From Hydrogenophaga crocea (lineage in GTDB: Bacteria > Pseudomonadota > Gammaproteobacteria > Burkholderiales > Burkholderiaceae_C): a stretch of DNA of 64,000 nt. The first letter of the stretch is position 1. The number at the start of each line of letters is the position of its first letter. Where the stretch lies: the NCBI RefSeq assembly GCF_011388215.1, contig NZ_CP049989.1:2976001-3040000 (forward strand), given 5' to 3'. The notes beneath the pieces are model-generated. The model did no database searches and was not told where the DNA came from. It saw only the letters and a list, made by a program, of their open reading frames with translations. A program made the translations under genes and the position numbers. Of this stretch, positions 26,528 through 34,977 are shown one piece after another.

Positions 26528-27306
26528 TCCCCTTTGAACTGTGCCGTGCGTTTGTCCAGGAAGGCTGAGATACCTTCCGCCTTGTCGGCCGTGCCATAGA
26601 CCGTGGTCACGAGCATGGTCTCGAACTCGATCGCCGAGGTCAGGTCCATCTGCATGCCACGGTGCACTGCGCGTTTGACAAACGCGAGCGCCAGCGGTGC
26701 GCGCGAGGCGTAATGCCGGGCCATTGCAAGCGCGGTTTCGAGCGTTTTCCCGTTGGCCACGCGGCGGTTGATCAGGCCGATTCGCAGCGCCTCGACCGAT
26801 TCGATAGGCTCGGCAGCGAACAGCATGTCGAGCGCGTTTGCCAGGCCCACCACGCGCGGCAGGCGTTGCGTTCCACCAGCCCCCGCCACCGTGCCGATGC
26901 GCGCGCTGGTGATGGCGAAGGTGGCGTTCTCGCTCGCAACGCGCAGGTCGGCCGCGAGTGCGAGTTCCAGCCCCCCCGTCATGCAGAAGCCTTCGATGGC
27001 CGCGATAACAGGCTTGGAAGACTGCTCCAGCGCGTCGTTGAGCCGGTGCCAGTGGCTGAAGTAGCGACGCCCCTCTTGAGCGGTTTTCACCTGAAAGGCT
27101 TCGTTGAGATCGGCACCAGCCGAGAAGTAGTCTTTGCCGCCGCTGATAACGATGGCCGACACGTCCTTGCGCGCCTCGACCTCGAGGAACGCCGCCATGA
27201 TGTCGTCCATCATCTGCTCGCTCACCGCGTTGCGTCGCTCGGGTCGGTTGAGTTCGATGACGAAAGCGGGGCCTTCCTTTCGGGTACTAATGGTCTGATA
27301 GCTCAT
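26524..27306 (-). CDS. Enoyl-CoA hydratase/isomerase family protein
   Basis: A 260-residue crotonase. Oxyanion-hole segments are DYFSAGADLNEA near residues 63-74 and MTGGLELALAADLR near 106-119. The first catalytic glutamate (GGLELA) is present. The second, usually in a Q-P-E motif before GAGGTQRL, is replaced: the sequence reads ITSARIG. Hydratase activity may therefore be altered, with isomerase or another crotonase reaction possible. GAGGAGA precedes the ATG. Ten bases downstream of the hydrolase gene and coupled to the ligase. Confidence 0.88.
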   Translation of the reverse strand: MSYQTISTRKEGPAFVIELNRPERRNAVSEQMMDDIMAAFLEVEARKDVSAIVISGGKDYFSAGADLNEAFQVKTAQEGRRYFSHWHRLNDALEQSSKPVIAAIEGFCMTGGLELALAADLRVASENATFAITSARIGTVAGAGGTQRLPRVVGLANALDMLFAAEPIESVEALRIGLINRRVANGKTLETALAMARHYASRAPLALAFVKRAVHRGMQMDLTSAIEFETMLVTTVYGTADKAEGISAFLDKRTAQFKGE

Positions 27307-27316
27307 GGTGTTCTCC

Positions 27317-28120
27317 TCAAAGGTGGAATTGGCGGATCGTTTGGTTGATGGTGTCGCTGGCCTCATAAGCGAGCCAGTGACCGGCGCCTTCGATGACTTC
27401 GACACGCGCACTCGGCAGCGCGTGCCTTAGCAAATCAATTCGTTCCTGCAGCGATGGAAAGATCAGCGGGTCTTCCTGCCCCAGCAGTACCTGCGTGGGC
27501 ACGTTCGCGGTGCGCACGTGGTCGACCAGCGAAGCCTGATGGCTCACCTGGCGACTGTCGAAGCGGGCCAGGTCCACATTGCGCAGATGGATGTCGATGG
27601 CGAGGTCCTGGGGGTCGGGTTCACGGGCCAACATCCAGCGCCCCAGGTTGCGAGCTGTGGCCTCGCGCAGAACGCGCGCGTCGGCAGGGTCAATGCCCTT
27701 TACCTTCTCCAATGCGATGGAGCGCCCGGCCGGTGGACCAAAGCCTGCGGGGCTGAGCAGACTCAGGCGCGTGGGAGCACGGCCATTCGAGGCTAGCAGG
27801 GCACTCACACCCGCTGCCACGGCGCCGCCGAAGCTGAATCCGACGAGATGAAACTCACGCTCGCCCACTGCCAGGCGGACGGCGTGTGCGACCCAGGCCA
27901 GGTAATCGGAAACAGGCATCTCTTGCGACGGCCGGGCGGATTCACCGAAACCGGGCAGATCGAGAGTGATCACCTGGAACGAGCTGGCCAGCTCCGGCAC
28001 ATTGCGCGCCCAGTGCGTGCGCGAGCCCGAGCCTCCATGCAGCAGCACGAGTGCGGGGCCGGTTCCGGTCGATCGGACCGCCAGTCCGGTCGAATAGAAG
28101 AGGGGGCCGTAAGACTGCAT
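27317..28120 (-). CDS. Alpha/beta hydrolase, MhpC-like
   Basis: A 267-residue hydrolase with the oxyanion motif LLHGGSGSRTHW near residues 26-37, nucleophile elbow GFSFGG near 94-99, a probable acid in LLGQEDPLIF near 213, and catalytic histidine in EGAGHWLAYEA near 247. Relatives include meta-cleavage C-C hydrolases and carboxylesterases. It heads the leftward operon with the crotonase and CoA ligase, divergent from the two-domain CoA-transferase. Operator 2 lies in the shared upstream region. Confidence 0.88.
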   Translation of the reverse strand: MQSYGPLFYSTGLAVRSTGTGPALVLLHGGSGSRTHWARNVPELASSFQVITLDLPGFGESARPSQEMPVSDYLAWVAHAVRLAVGEREFHLVGFSFGGAVAAGVSALLASNGRAPTRLSLLSPAGFGPPAGRSIALEKVKGIDPADARVLREATARNLGRWMLAREPDPQDLAIDIHLRNVDLARFDSRQVSHQASLVDHVRTANVPTQVLLGQEDPLIFPSLQERIDLLRHALPSARVEVIEGAGHWLAYEASDTINQTIRQFHL

Positions 28121-28159
28121 CAGGGGTTCTCCTCCGAAGTGATTTCGTGTATTCTATCC

Positions 28160-28176
28160 ATTGAAATCAATTTTGA
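28160..28176. promoter_or_regulatory. Putative IclR-type operator 2 (ATTGAAATCAATTTTGA)
   Basis: Sits between two divergent operons (hydrolase-crotonase-ligase leftward; CoA-transferase-crotonase-etfBA rightward). It is an imperfect palindrome with GAAAT / ATTTT arms and shares ATTGAAA and the preceding TATYCTATCC-like context with site 1. Confidence 0.6.
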
Positions 28177-28253
28177 CTAGTGAAACTTATGGGCATCTGC
28201 CCGAACAACGACCGGCCGCTGGCGTCTGGCGCCGCTGGCCTGCAGGAAGCGAG

Positions 28254-30281
28254 ATGTCGCAACAGCCCTATTCAGGTATCCGTGTGGTTGAGCTTGGCGT
28301 CAGCGTTGCCGCCGGGACGTGTGGTCGCCTCCTCGCTGACCTGGGTGCGACGGTGTATGTGGTGGAGCCCCGCACCGCGAACACTCAAGGCAAGTGGGCC
28401 GACCGAATTTCTGCCACGGCGGGCAAGCACAGCTTGCTGGCCGACCCGGGGAACGCCAGTGACGTGCAAGCACTGGTGCAACTGATCCGCGCCTGCGAGG
28501 TTGTGGTCCTGAGTTCGGACCTCGATGGCGATGGCTGGCCGGAATCCTGGCTTGGTGCGATTGCGGAATGCCCGATCGTCTGCGACATCACGTCGTTTGG
28601 TCGAAGCGGGCCGCTCGCGGGACAAAGCAAGGATGAAGCCGAGTTGCAGGCACTGAGCGGCATCATGGACACGACCGGGTTGCCCGATGGTGAGGCCACG
28701 CCGCTAGGTGTGCCCGTGATCGCCATGTCGGCCGGGCTATATGCCGCGGGCGCGATAGCAGTGGCCCTGAGTGTGTATCGCCGCCACGGCGTGGGCCAGT
28801 CCATAGAGATCGCACTATTTGATGTGGCGATCAGCACGCTGACCACATTCATGACCGCGCACTACTCGGGCAGGGTACCTCAACGGCTGGGAAATGGTCA
28901 CGGTATGGCGGTGCCATGGAACGCCTACCCAGCCTCCGATGGCTGGATTCTGATCTGCACGACCAACGACGCGCAATGGCGACGTATCGCGCGGTGTATT
29001 GGGCCGGCAGTCGAAGGCGTCGAGCGCTATGTTGAACTCCGTTCGCGCTTGACGCACCGCGAGGAGATCGACACGCTGGTGCGTGATTGGACTTCCAAGC
29101 AGCCGATCGACGCGTTGGAAGCACGCTTGAGCGCAGAGGGCATTCCTTGTGGTCGCATCGTGTGCATACACGATCTGCCGAGTGAACCCAATCTGCGCCT
29201 GCGCCGGTCGCTCTATTCGGTGCCCAATCCCCTCACCGATGAGGCCGTGTGGGTGTCGAACGCGATTTTTCGATTCTTGGGTGAGCCGCCGGTGACGAGC
29301 GCGGTGCCAAAACGCGATTCGGCGCGCACTCAGTTGTCGACGCTGGTGCCGCGGATCCCACGCACACGTGAGCACGGTGAAATCCCGTCGAAAGCGCTGC
29401 CAGGATTGCGCGTGGTAGAGATCGGCCAACTCACCACCGCACCGCTGGCCGCGCGTCACCTGGCCACCTTCGGTGCCGACGTGATCAAGGTCGAACCACC
29501 AGAAGGAGAAAGCGCACGTGCCTGGGCGCCATTGCGCGGCGGGGTGAGCCACTTCTTTGTTGCGAGCAATGGTGAGAAGCGAAGCGTAGCGCTCGATCTG
29601 CGCAGCGAAGCCGATCGTTCCTACCTGTGCGAGCTGCTGAAAGACGCCGACGTTCTGGTCGAAAACATGAAGCCCGGCGCCCTTGCCAAGCTGGGCCTGG
29701 GTTATGAGCGCTTGCGCGAACTCAATCCGCGTCTCGTCTACTGCGGCATTTCGGGCTTCGGCCTGGAGTCGGTCTATCCCGGGCGTGCGGCCGTCGACAC
29801 GGTCATTCAGGCGATGTCCGGCATGATGGACGCAACACAGAGCGAGGGAATGCCCGTCAAGACCGGCATCTCGTCGGCGGACATTCTTGGCGGTCAGGCG
29901 GGGTTCCTGGCGATCGTCGCGGCATTGGCGCGGCGCGACGAGATCGGTCGTGGTTGCGCGATCGATATCTCGATGCAAGACGTAGGCGCATGGGCCACGC
30001 AGCATCGTTGGAATCGAGCAGCCGCGCCCACTTCGAAAGTACCAACGCAGGTGGCCAATGTGGCCGAAGCCTGCATGCACGCGCAGACCCAGTCCCGCTC
30101 CCTCATCGTGACGTGCAGGGACACACTAGGCCAGCAATGGGAGGTACTGGCCTCACCCATGCGGCTGGCCCGCACACCACCACAAATCGGCGGGCTGATT
30201 GGCGCGCCCAGCCGCGAACACATCGCTTGGCACACGCGCCAAGCATATTCAGTTGCCAATGGAGAGAACGATGAAATTTGA
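28254..30281 (+). CDS. Two-domain family III CoA-transferase (CaiB/BaiF tandem)
   Basis: A 675-residue protein with two CaiB/BaiF domains in tandem. The first (about residues 1-370) opens SGIRVVELGVSVAAGTCGRL; the second (about 380-675) opens GLRVVEIGQLTTAPLAARHL and has ADVIKVEPPEG. The second domain has a catalytic aspartate, D543 in GISSADILGG. At the aligned place the first domain has alanine (GVPVIAMSAG), so only the C-terminal half looks active. Start chosen at ATG after GGAAG; the longer frame would run into operator 2. The stop overlaps the next gene by 11 bases. Confidence 0.88.
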   Translation: MSQQPYSGIRVVELGVSVAAGTCGRLLADLGATVYVVEPRTANTQGKWADRISATAGKHSLLADPGNASDVQALVQLIRACEVVVLSSDLDGDGWPESWLGAIAECPIVCDITSFGRSGPLAGQSKDEAELQALSGIMDTTGLPDGEATPLGVPVIAMSAGLYAAGAIAVALSVYRRHGVGQSIEIALFDVAISTLTTFMTAHYSGRVPQRLGNGHGMAVPWNAYPASDGWILICTTNDAQWRRIARCIGPAVEGVERYVELRSRLTHREEIDTLVRDWTSKQPIDALEARLSAEGIPCGRIVCIHDLPSEPNLRLRRSLYSVPNPLTDEAVWVSNAIFRFLGEPPVTSAVPKRDSARTQLSTLVPRIPRTREHGEIPSKALPGLRVVEIGQLTTAPLAARHLATFGADVIKVEPPEGESARAWAPLRGGVSHFFVASNGEKRSVALDLRSEADRSYLCELLKDADVLVENMKPGALAKLGLGYERLRELNPRLVYCGISGFGLESVYPGRAAVDTVIQAMSGMMDATQSEGMPVKTGISSADILGGQAGFLAIVAALARRDEIGRGCAIDISMQDVGAWATQHRWNRAAAPTSKVPTQVANVAEACMHAQTQSRSLIVTCRDTLGQQWEVLASPMRLARTPPQIGGLIGAPSREHIAWHTRQAYSVANGENDEI

Positions 30282-31068
30282 AGACATTCTGTACACAGCG
30301 CAAGGTGGCGTGGCCACCCTCACCATCAATCGCGCCGAGGTGCGAAACGCCGTGCGTCCACGCACCTACGAAGAGCTCACGGCCGCCATGCATATGGCCG
30401 CTGACGATCCCACGGTGGGCGTGGTGGTGCTCACAGGCGCAGGTGACAAGGCATTCTGTTCTGGTGGCGACATCCGCGACCAGCAGGCCCGCGTGCCAGA
30501 GGTGGGCCGCAAACACATGCGCCGCCTGTTTGCGCTCTCGTCAGTGATGCGCATGATGGACAAACCCATCATCGCCAAAGTGCGTGGTTTCTGCGTGGGA
30601 AGCGGCAATGAGATCAACCTCTTTTGCGACATGACCATTGCGAGCGAGGATGCGAAGTTCGGCCAGACTGGTCCTCGCGTAGGAAGTGTGCCGATCTGGG
30701 GAGCGTGCCAATTGCTCGCGCGCTACGTGGGAGAGCGCAAGGCGCGCGAGATGCTCTACACCTGCCGGCAGTACACCGCACAACAGGCGCTGGAGATGGG
30801 CCTCATCAACGAGGTGGTGAAGGCCGAAGATCTCGATGCGACCGTCGATGCGCTGTGCCAAGACATTCTCGACAAGAGCCCGCAGAGCATCCGCATCGCC
30901 AAGCTGGCCTTGAACGCGGGCTCCGATCAGGAGTTCTATGGCTCCTATTTCCCGAATGCCGAGTTGTTGGCATCGATCTACGGAAACGAAGAGAACTCGG
31001 AAGGCATTACCGCCTTTCTGCAAAAGCGCAAACCCGACTACCGCAAGTACCGCGTTAGCCGCGCCTGA
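30271..31068 (+). CDS. Crotonase-family enzyme resembling BadI / MenB (ring-forming or ring-opening CoA hydrolase group)
   Basis: A 265-residue crotonase. From memory of the family, the opening [20 protein letters not shown], the [16 protein letters not shown] segment and the ending [10 protein letters not shown] match 2-ketocyclohexanecarboxyl-CoA hydrolase (BadI) and dihydroxynaphthoyl-CoA synthase (MenB). [10 protein letters not shown] is also shared, but the aspartate that follows in BadI/MenB (GS-V/F-D) appears to be proline here. That makes ring cleavage a guess rather than a firm call. The start has GGAGAG upstream and overlaps the transferase gene. Confidence 0.8.
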   Translation: MKFEDILYTAQGGVATLTINRAEVRNAVRPRTYEELTAAMHMAADDPTVGVVVLTGAGDKAFCSGGDIRDQQARVPEVGRKHMRRLFALSSVMRMMDKPIIAKVRGFCVGSGNEINLFCDMTIASEDAKFGQTGPRVGSVPIWGACQLLARYVGERKAREMLYTCRQYTAQQALEMGLINEVVKAEDLDATVDALCQDILDKSPQSIRIAKLALNAGSDQEFYGSYFPNAELLASIYGNEENSEGITAFLQKRKPDYRKYRVSRA

Positions 31069-31085
31069 GTCAAAGGAGTCCGAGA

Positions 31086-31835
31086 ATGAAAATCCTCGTC
31101 CCCGTCAAACGCGTGGTCGACTACAACGTGAAAGTTCGCGTCAAGAGCGACGGCACGGGTGTGGACATCGCCAACGTGAAGATGTCCATGAACCCGTTCG
31201 ACGAGATCGCGGTGGAAGAAGCGGTGCGCTTGAAAGAAAAAGGCGCGGCCACCGAAGTGATCGCCGTCTCCTGCGGCGTCGCGCAGTGCCAGGAAACCCT
31301 GCGCACTGCCATGGCCATCGGCGCGGATCGCGCCATCCTGGTGGAGACCGCTGAGGAACTTCAGCCGCTGGCGGTTGCCAAGCTCTTGAAGGCGCTCGTG
31401 GACAAGGAACAGCCCGGCCTCGTGATCCTGGGCAAGCAGGCCATCGACGACGACTGCAACCAGACCGGCCAGATGCTGGCCGCGCTCGCGGGCCTGCCGC
31501 AGGCCACGTTTGCTTCGAAAGTGGAAATCGAAGGCGCCACCGCCAAGGTCACGCGCGAAGTGGATGGCGGTCTCGAAACCCTGTCCATCAGCACCCCGGC
31601 GGTGATCACCACCGACCTGCGCCTGAACGAGCCGCGCTACGTGACGCTGCCCAACATCATGAAGGCCAAGAAGAAGCCGCTGGAAACCGTCAAGCCCGAG
31701 GACCTCGGCGTCGACGTTTCCCCGCGCATCAAGACCCTCAAGGTCAGCGAGCCGCCCAAGCGCGGTGCTGGCGTGAAAGTGGCCGACGTGGCCGCGCTGG
31801 TCGAGAAGCTCAAGAACGAAGCCAAGGTGATCTGA
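31086..31835 (+). CDS. etfB: Electron transfer flavoprotein, beta subunit
   Basis: A 249-residue ETF beta subunit ([20 protein letters not shown] opening, [18 protein letters not shown] motif near residue 39, and the DDDCNQTGQ loop near residue 120). With EtfA it carries electrons from the acyl-CoA dehydrogenases to ETF-ubiquinone oxidoreductase. Strong AAGGAG site 17 bases after the crotonase. Its presence inside the cluster fits the two acyl-CoA dehydrogenases at 19172 and 21139. Confidence 0.96.
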   Translation: MKILVPVKRVVDYNVKVRVKSDGTGVDIANVKMSMNPFDEIAVEEAVRLKEKGAATEVIAVSCGVAQCQETLRTAMAIGADRAILVETAEELQPLAVAKLLKALVDKEQPGLVILGKQAIDDDCNQTGQMLAALAGLPQATFASKVEIEGATAKVTREVDGGLETLSISTPAVITTDLRLNEPRYVTLPNIMKAKKKPLETVKPEDLGVDVSPRIKTLKVSEPPKRGAGVKVADVAALVEKLKNEAKVI

Positions 31836-31848
31836 GGAGCGCACTGAA

Positions 31849-32781
31849 ATGACTGCACTGGTTATTGCCGAACACGACAACGCGTCCATCAAAGGCGCCA
31901 CCCTCAACACCGTGACCGCTGCCGTTGCCTGCGGTGGCGACGTGCACGTGCTGATCGCGGGCCACAACGCCGCCGGCGCGGCCAAAGCCGCCAGCCAGAT
32001 CGCGGGCGTTGCCAAGGTCATCCACGCCGACGCCGAGGGCCTCAATCACGGCCTGGCCGAGAACGTCGCCGCGCAGGTGATCGCGCTCGCGGGCAGCTAC
32101 AGTCACATCCTCTTCCCCGCCACCGCCGCGGGCAAGAACGTGGCGCCGCGCGTGGCCGCGCTGCTCGACGTGGCGCAGCTCAGCGACATCACCAAGGTGA
32201 TCAGCGCCGACACCTTCGAGCGCCCGATCTACGCGGGCAACGCCATTGCCACCGTGCAGAGCGCCGACAAGGTGAAGGTGGTCACCGTGCGCACCACCGG
32301 CTTCGACCCGGCTGCGGCAACCGGTGGCTCCGCCGCCGTGGAAAGCGCAACTGCTGTTGCCGACTCGGGCAAGAGCAAGTTCCTGGGTGCCGAGATTGCC
32401 AAGAGCGACCGCCCCGAACTCACGGCCGCCAAGATCATCGTCAGCGGTGGCCGCGCGCTGGGCAGCAGCGAGAAGTTCGACGAGGTCATCACGCCGCTGG
32501 CCGACAAGCTGGGTGCGGCCATCGGCGCCAGCCGCGCGGCGGTGGACGCGGGCTACGCGCCCAACGACCTGCAAGTGGGCCAGACCGGCAAGATCGTGGC
32601 GCCGCAGCTCTACATCGCGGCCGGCATCTCGGGCGCCATCCAGCACCTGGCGGGCATGAAGGATTCGAAGGTGATCGTGGCGATCAACAAGGACCCGGAG
32701 GCGCCGATCTTCTCGGTCGCCGACTACGGGCTGGAGGCCGATCTGTTCGAGGCCGTGCCGGCGCTGGTCAAGGCGGCCTGA
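31849..32781 (+). CDS. etfA: Electron transfer flavoprotein, alpha subunit
   Basis: A 310-residue ETF alpha subunit. The C-terminal FAD domain has [14 protein letters not shown] sequence ([15 protein letters not shown] near residue 198), [19 protein letters not shown] near 244-262, and [12 protein letters not shown] near 275. GAGG lies upstream of the start, 13 bases after etfB. A separate C-terminal remnant of an etfA gene sits at 12299-12487. Convergent with the DMT transporter. Confidence 0.96.
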   Translation: MTALVIAEHDNASIKGATLNTVTAAVACGGDVHVLIAGHNAAGAAKAASQIAGVAKVIHADAEGLNHGLAENVAAQVIALAGSYSHILFPATAAGKNVAPRVAALLDVAQLSDITKVISADTFERPIYAGNAIATVQSADKVKVVTVRTTGFDPAAATGGSAAVESATAVADSGKSKFLGAEIAKSDRPELTAAKIIVSGGRALGSSEKFDEVITPLADKLGAAIGASRAAVDAGYAPNDLQVGQTGKIVAPQLYIAAGISGAIQHLAGMKDSKVIVAINKDPEAPIFSVADYGLEADLFEAVPALVKAA

Positions 32782-32805
32782 CTACCTAGACCTCCGCGCC
32801 TGTCG

Positions 32806-33732
32806 TCAAAGGCACGCGAAGATCGCGCCAATCACCACCAGGGTGATGGCGATGTTTTCGCGCAGTCGAGGCCGTTCGCCCAGCAGGTGGCGTGAGACGA
32901 GATAACTGAACACGACTTCGACCATGCCCAGCACGCGCACGTCGGCCGCGGGACGCAGCACATAGCCGATGTACCAGCCAACCGAGGCAGCTGTGCCCGC
33001 GAAGCCTGCGGCAAGCGAAAGCCTCCAGTCGGTGAAGATGGCAAGTACCGAGGCGCGTTCGCGTGCGAGCATCCAAAGACCCAGCGTTCCGACCTGCACC
33101 CCTTGTGCCAGGAGCACGCACCAACAGGCGACGAGGATGGCCGAATGACCGAGGTTGGTGAGTTCAAGGCCTGCGGCGCGATAACCCACGGCTGCCAAGG
33201 CGTAGCACGCGCCGGTGGCCACGCCATAAAACGTGCTCAGCAAAATTTGCCTGCGGCTGGCAGCGGCCGCATGGTGCCCCTTGCCGCGGGTTGAGAGCAG
33301 CAAGGCTCCTAGCAGCGCGAACACCATGCCCGCCGCGCTATAGGCGTTGGGGGCCTCTGCAAGGATGATGGTGGCGAAGACGGCAATCTGCACCACCTCG
33401 GTCTTCGACAACGCCACTGCCACCACGAAGCTGCCTGAACGCATGGCCGACATCAGGCACACGCTGCCCAGCGCGTGCGCGATCGCACCCACCACCAGCC
33501 ACAGCCAGAACATGCCATTCACGTCGGGCAGCGGGTTGCGTGCGCCGAAGGACGCCTGAACGGCCAGCGCGCACAGCAGCGCGAACGGCAGACCATACAA
33601 GAAGCGGGCGAGCGATGCGCCCACCGGTCCGGCGCTGTCGGCAAGCGATCGTTGTGCGGTGTTGCGAATGGTCTGGGTCAGCGCAGCCACAAGAACAGCT
33701 GCGATCCACACCCATTCGGGAAGTGCATTCAT
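32806..33732 (-). CDS. DMT-superfamily (EamA-like) transporter
   Basis: A 308-residue inner-membrane protein with about ten hydrophobic spans in two repeats, beginning LPEWVWIAAVLVAALTQTIRN and ending ENIAITLVVIGAIFACL. Start chosen at MNALPEW; the ATG 45 bases upstream adds an unlikely tail. Drug/metabolite transporters of this type often export or exchange metabolites. Position beside a Bug gene in the catabolic cluster suggests handling of the substrate or an overflow product. Substrate unknown. Confidence 0.85.
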   Translation of the reverse strand: MNALPEWVWIAAVLVAALTQTIRNTAQRSLADSAGPVGASLARFLYGLPFALLCALAVQASFGARNPLPDVNGMFWLWLVVGAIAHALGSVCLMSAMRSGSFVVAVALSKTEVVQIAVFATIILAEAPNAYSAAGMVFALLGALLLSTRGKGHHAAAASRRQILLSTFYGVATGACYALAAVGYRAAGLELTNLGHSAILVACWCVLLAQGVQVGTLGLWMLARERASVLAIFTDWRLSLAAGFAGTAASVGWYIGYVLRPAADVRVLGMVEVVFSYLVSRHLLGERPRLRENIAITLVVIGAIFACL

Positions 33733-33807
33733 AAACAGGGACCGCTTGCCGTGGGCCCAATAAAAGACAGGCCGCAAAAGCCTGTCGGTCGAGAGGGTGG
33801 ATACGGA

Positions 33808-34791
33808 TTACTTGGCTTCCATCGGTGTGATCTTGGCGGCCTGCGCAGCCTCTTTCCAGAACACCAGTTCGCGTTGGAAGAATGCATCCATGTCGGCCAC
33901 AGTACCGCCGCGAGGTTCGATGGCTTGACCGTCCAGATGCGTGAGCACGGCAGGGTCCTTGAGCACTTCGTTGACGGCGTCATTCAGCCGCTTGACGATC
34001 GCGTCAGGCACGCCTGCCGGCGCTGCCAAGCCCAGCCAATAGCCAGACTCCAGTCCTTTGATGCCGTGCTCGGCCAGTGTGTCGGCCTTCGGCATGTACT
34101 TCGAGCGTTGGTGCGAGGTCACGAACAATGCGTTCATCGACCCCCGATCCACGGCGGACTTGGTGGAGGAGATGGTGCCGAAATAGGTATCGAGGTTGCC
34201 ACCCAGCACGTCTTGAATGGCAGGCGCGCCTCCACGGTAGGGAATGTGGTTCAGCGTAATGCCATTTCGCAGCGCAATGATTTCCATCAGCAGGTGGTGC
34301 ACCGAGCCGATGCCAGCCGAACCGTAGGCGAGCTTGCCGGGGTTCTTTTTGGCGTGATCAATGAACTGATTGAAGCTGGTGATGCCGCTCTTGGTGGACG
34401 ACACCATCAGGTTCGGGGCCATGCCCAGCAGAACAATGTTCTTGAGGTCCTTGTTGTAGTCGTAGGGCAGCTTTTCGTAGACCCAGGGGTTGGTGGCGTT
34501 CATGCTGCTCGACACCAGTAGCGTGTACCCATCGGCCGGCGCTTTGGCCACCAGGTTGGAGGCAATGATGGTGTTTGCGCCCGCACGGTTTTCCACCACG
34601 ACAGGAACCTTCAGTTTCTCTGTCAGCCCGCGCGCCACTTCGCGGGCCACAGTGTCTGATGAAGCGCCAGGCGAGAGGCCGACGATGAGCTTGATGGGGC
34701 GATTGGGATAGTTGCCGTCTTGTGCGTGGCCCGTGCCGGTCAGCGCAAGGGTGACAGTGGCCAGCAGCAGTGTTTTCAGATGGATGCGCAT
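33808..34791 (-). CDS. Bug/TctC-family periplasmic solute receptor
   Basis: A 327-residue receptor with a hydrophobic signal peptide ending at GHAQ near residue 24 and the family motifs YPNRPIKLIVGLSPGASSDTVA and VVVENRAGANT. AGGAGA precedes the start; the in-frame ATG further upstream would extend through the leader. It lies with operator 3 in its upstream region, so it probably belongs to the IclR-controlled acyl-CoA regulon and delivers its substrate acid. Confidence 0.9.
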   Translation of the reverse strand: MRIHLKTLLLATVTLALTGTGHAQDGNYPNRPIKLIVGLSPGASSDTVAREVARGLTEKLKVPVVVENRAGANTIIASNLVAKAPADGYTLLVSSSMNATNPWVYEKLPYDYNKDLKNIVLLGMAPNLMVSSTKSGITSFNQFIDHAKKNPGKLAYGSAGIGSVHHLLMEIIALRNGITLNHIPYRGGAPAIQDVLGGNLDTYFGTISSTKSAVDRGSMNALFVTSHQRSKYMPKADTLAEHGIKGLESGYWLGLAAPAGVPDAIVKRLNDAVNEVLKDPAVLTHLDGQAIEPRGGTVADMDAFFQRELVFWKEAAQAAKITPMEAK

Positions 34792-34838
34792 GGAGTCTCC
34801 TGGTGATGTGCTTGAAGCGATGCGTTGAGGTTTCATTC

Positions 34839-34855
34839 ATTGAAACTCGTTTCGA
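34839..34855. promoter_or_regulatory. Putative IclR-type operator 3 (ATTGAAACTCGTTTCGA)
   Basis: GAAAC-TC-GTTTC is a perfect palindrome within this site, about 50 bases upstream of the Bug start on the minus strand. It is the most symmetrical of the three related sites (19129, 28160, 34839), which supports a real protein-binding site rather than chance. Confidence 0.65.
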
Positions 34856-34977
34856 ACAAATGCTAGCAAGATTGTTTCGCACCGACAAGCACCCCTGGTC
34901 CGGCTACAGGTAAACACCTACTGTGGGCTGCCGTCGGTCTCAACGACACCTTGTTAAGAGTGGACGTGCAATCGGCC

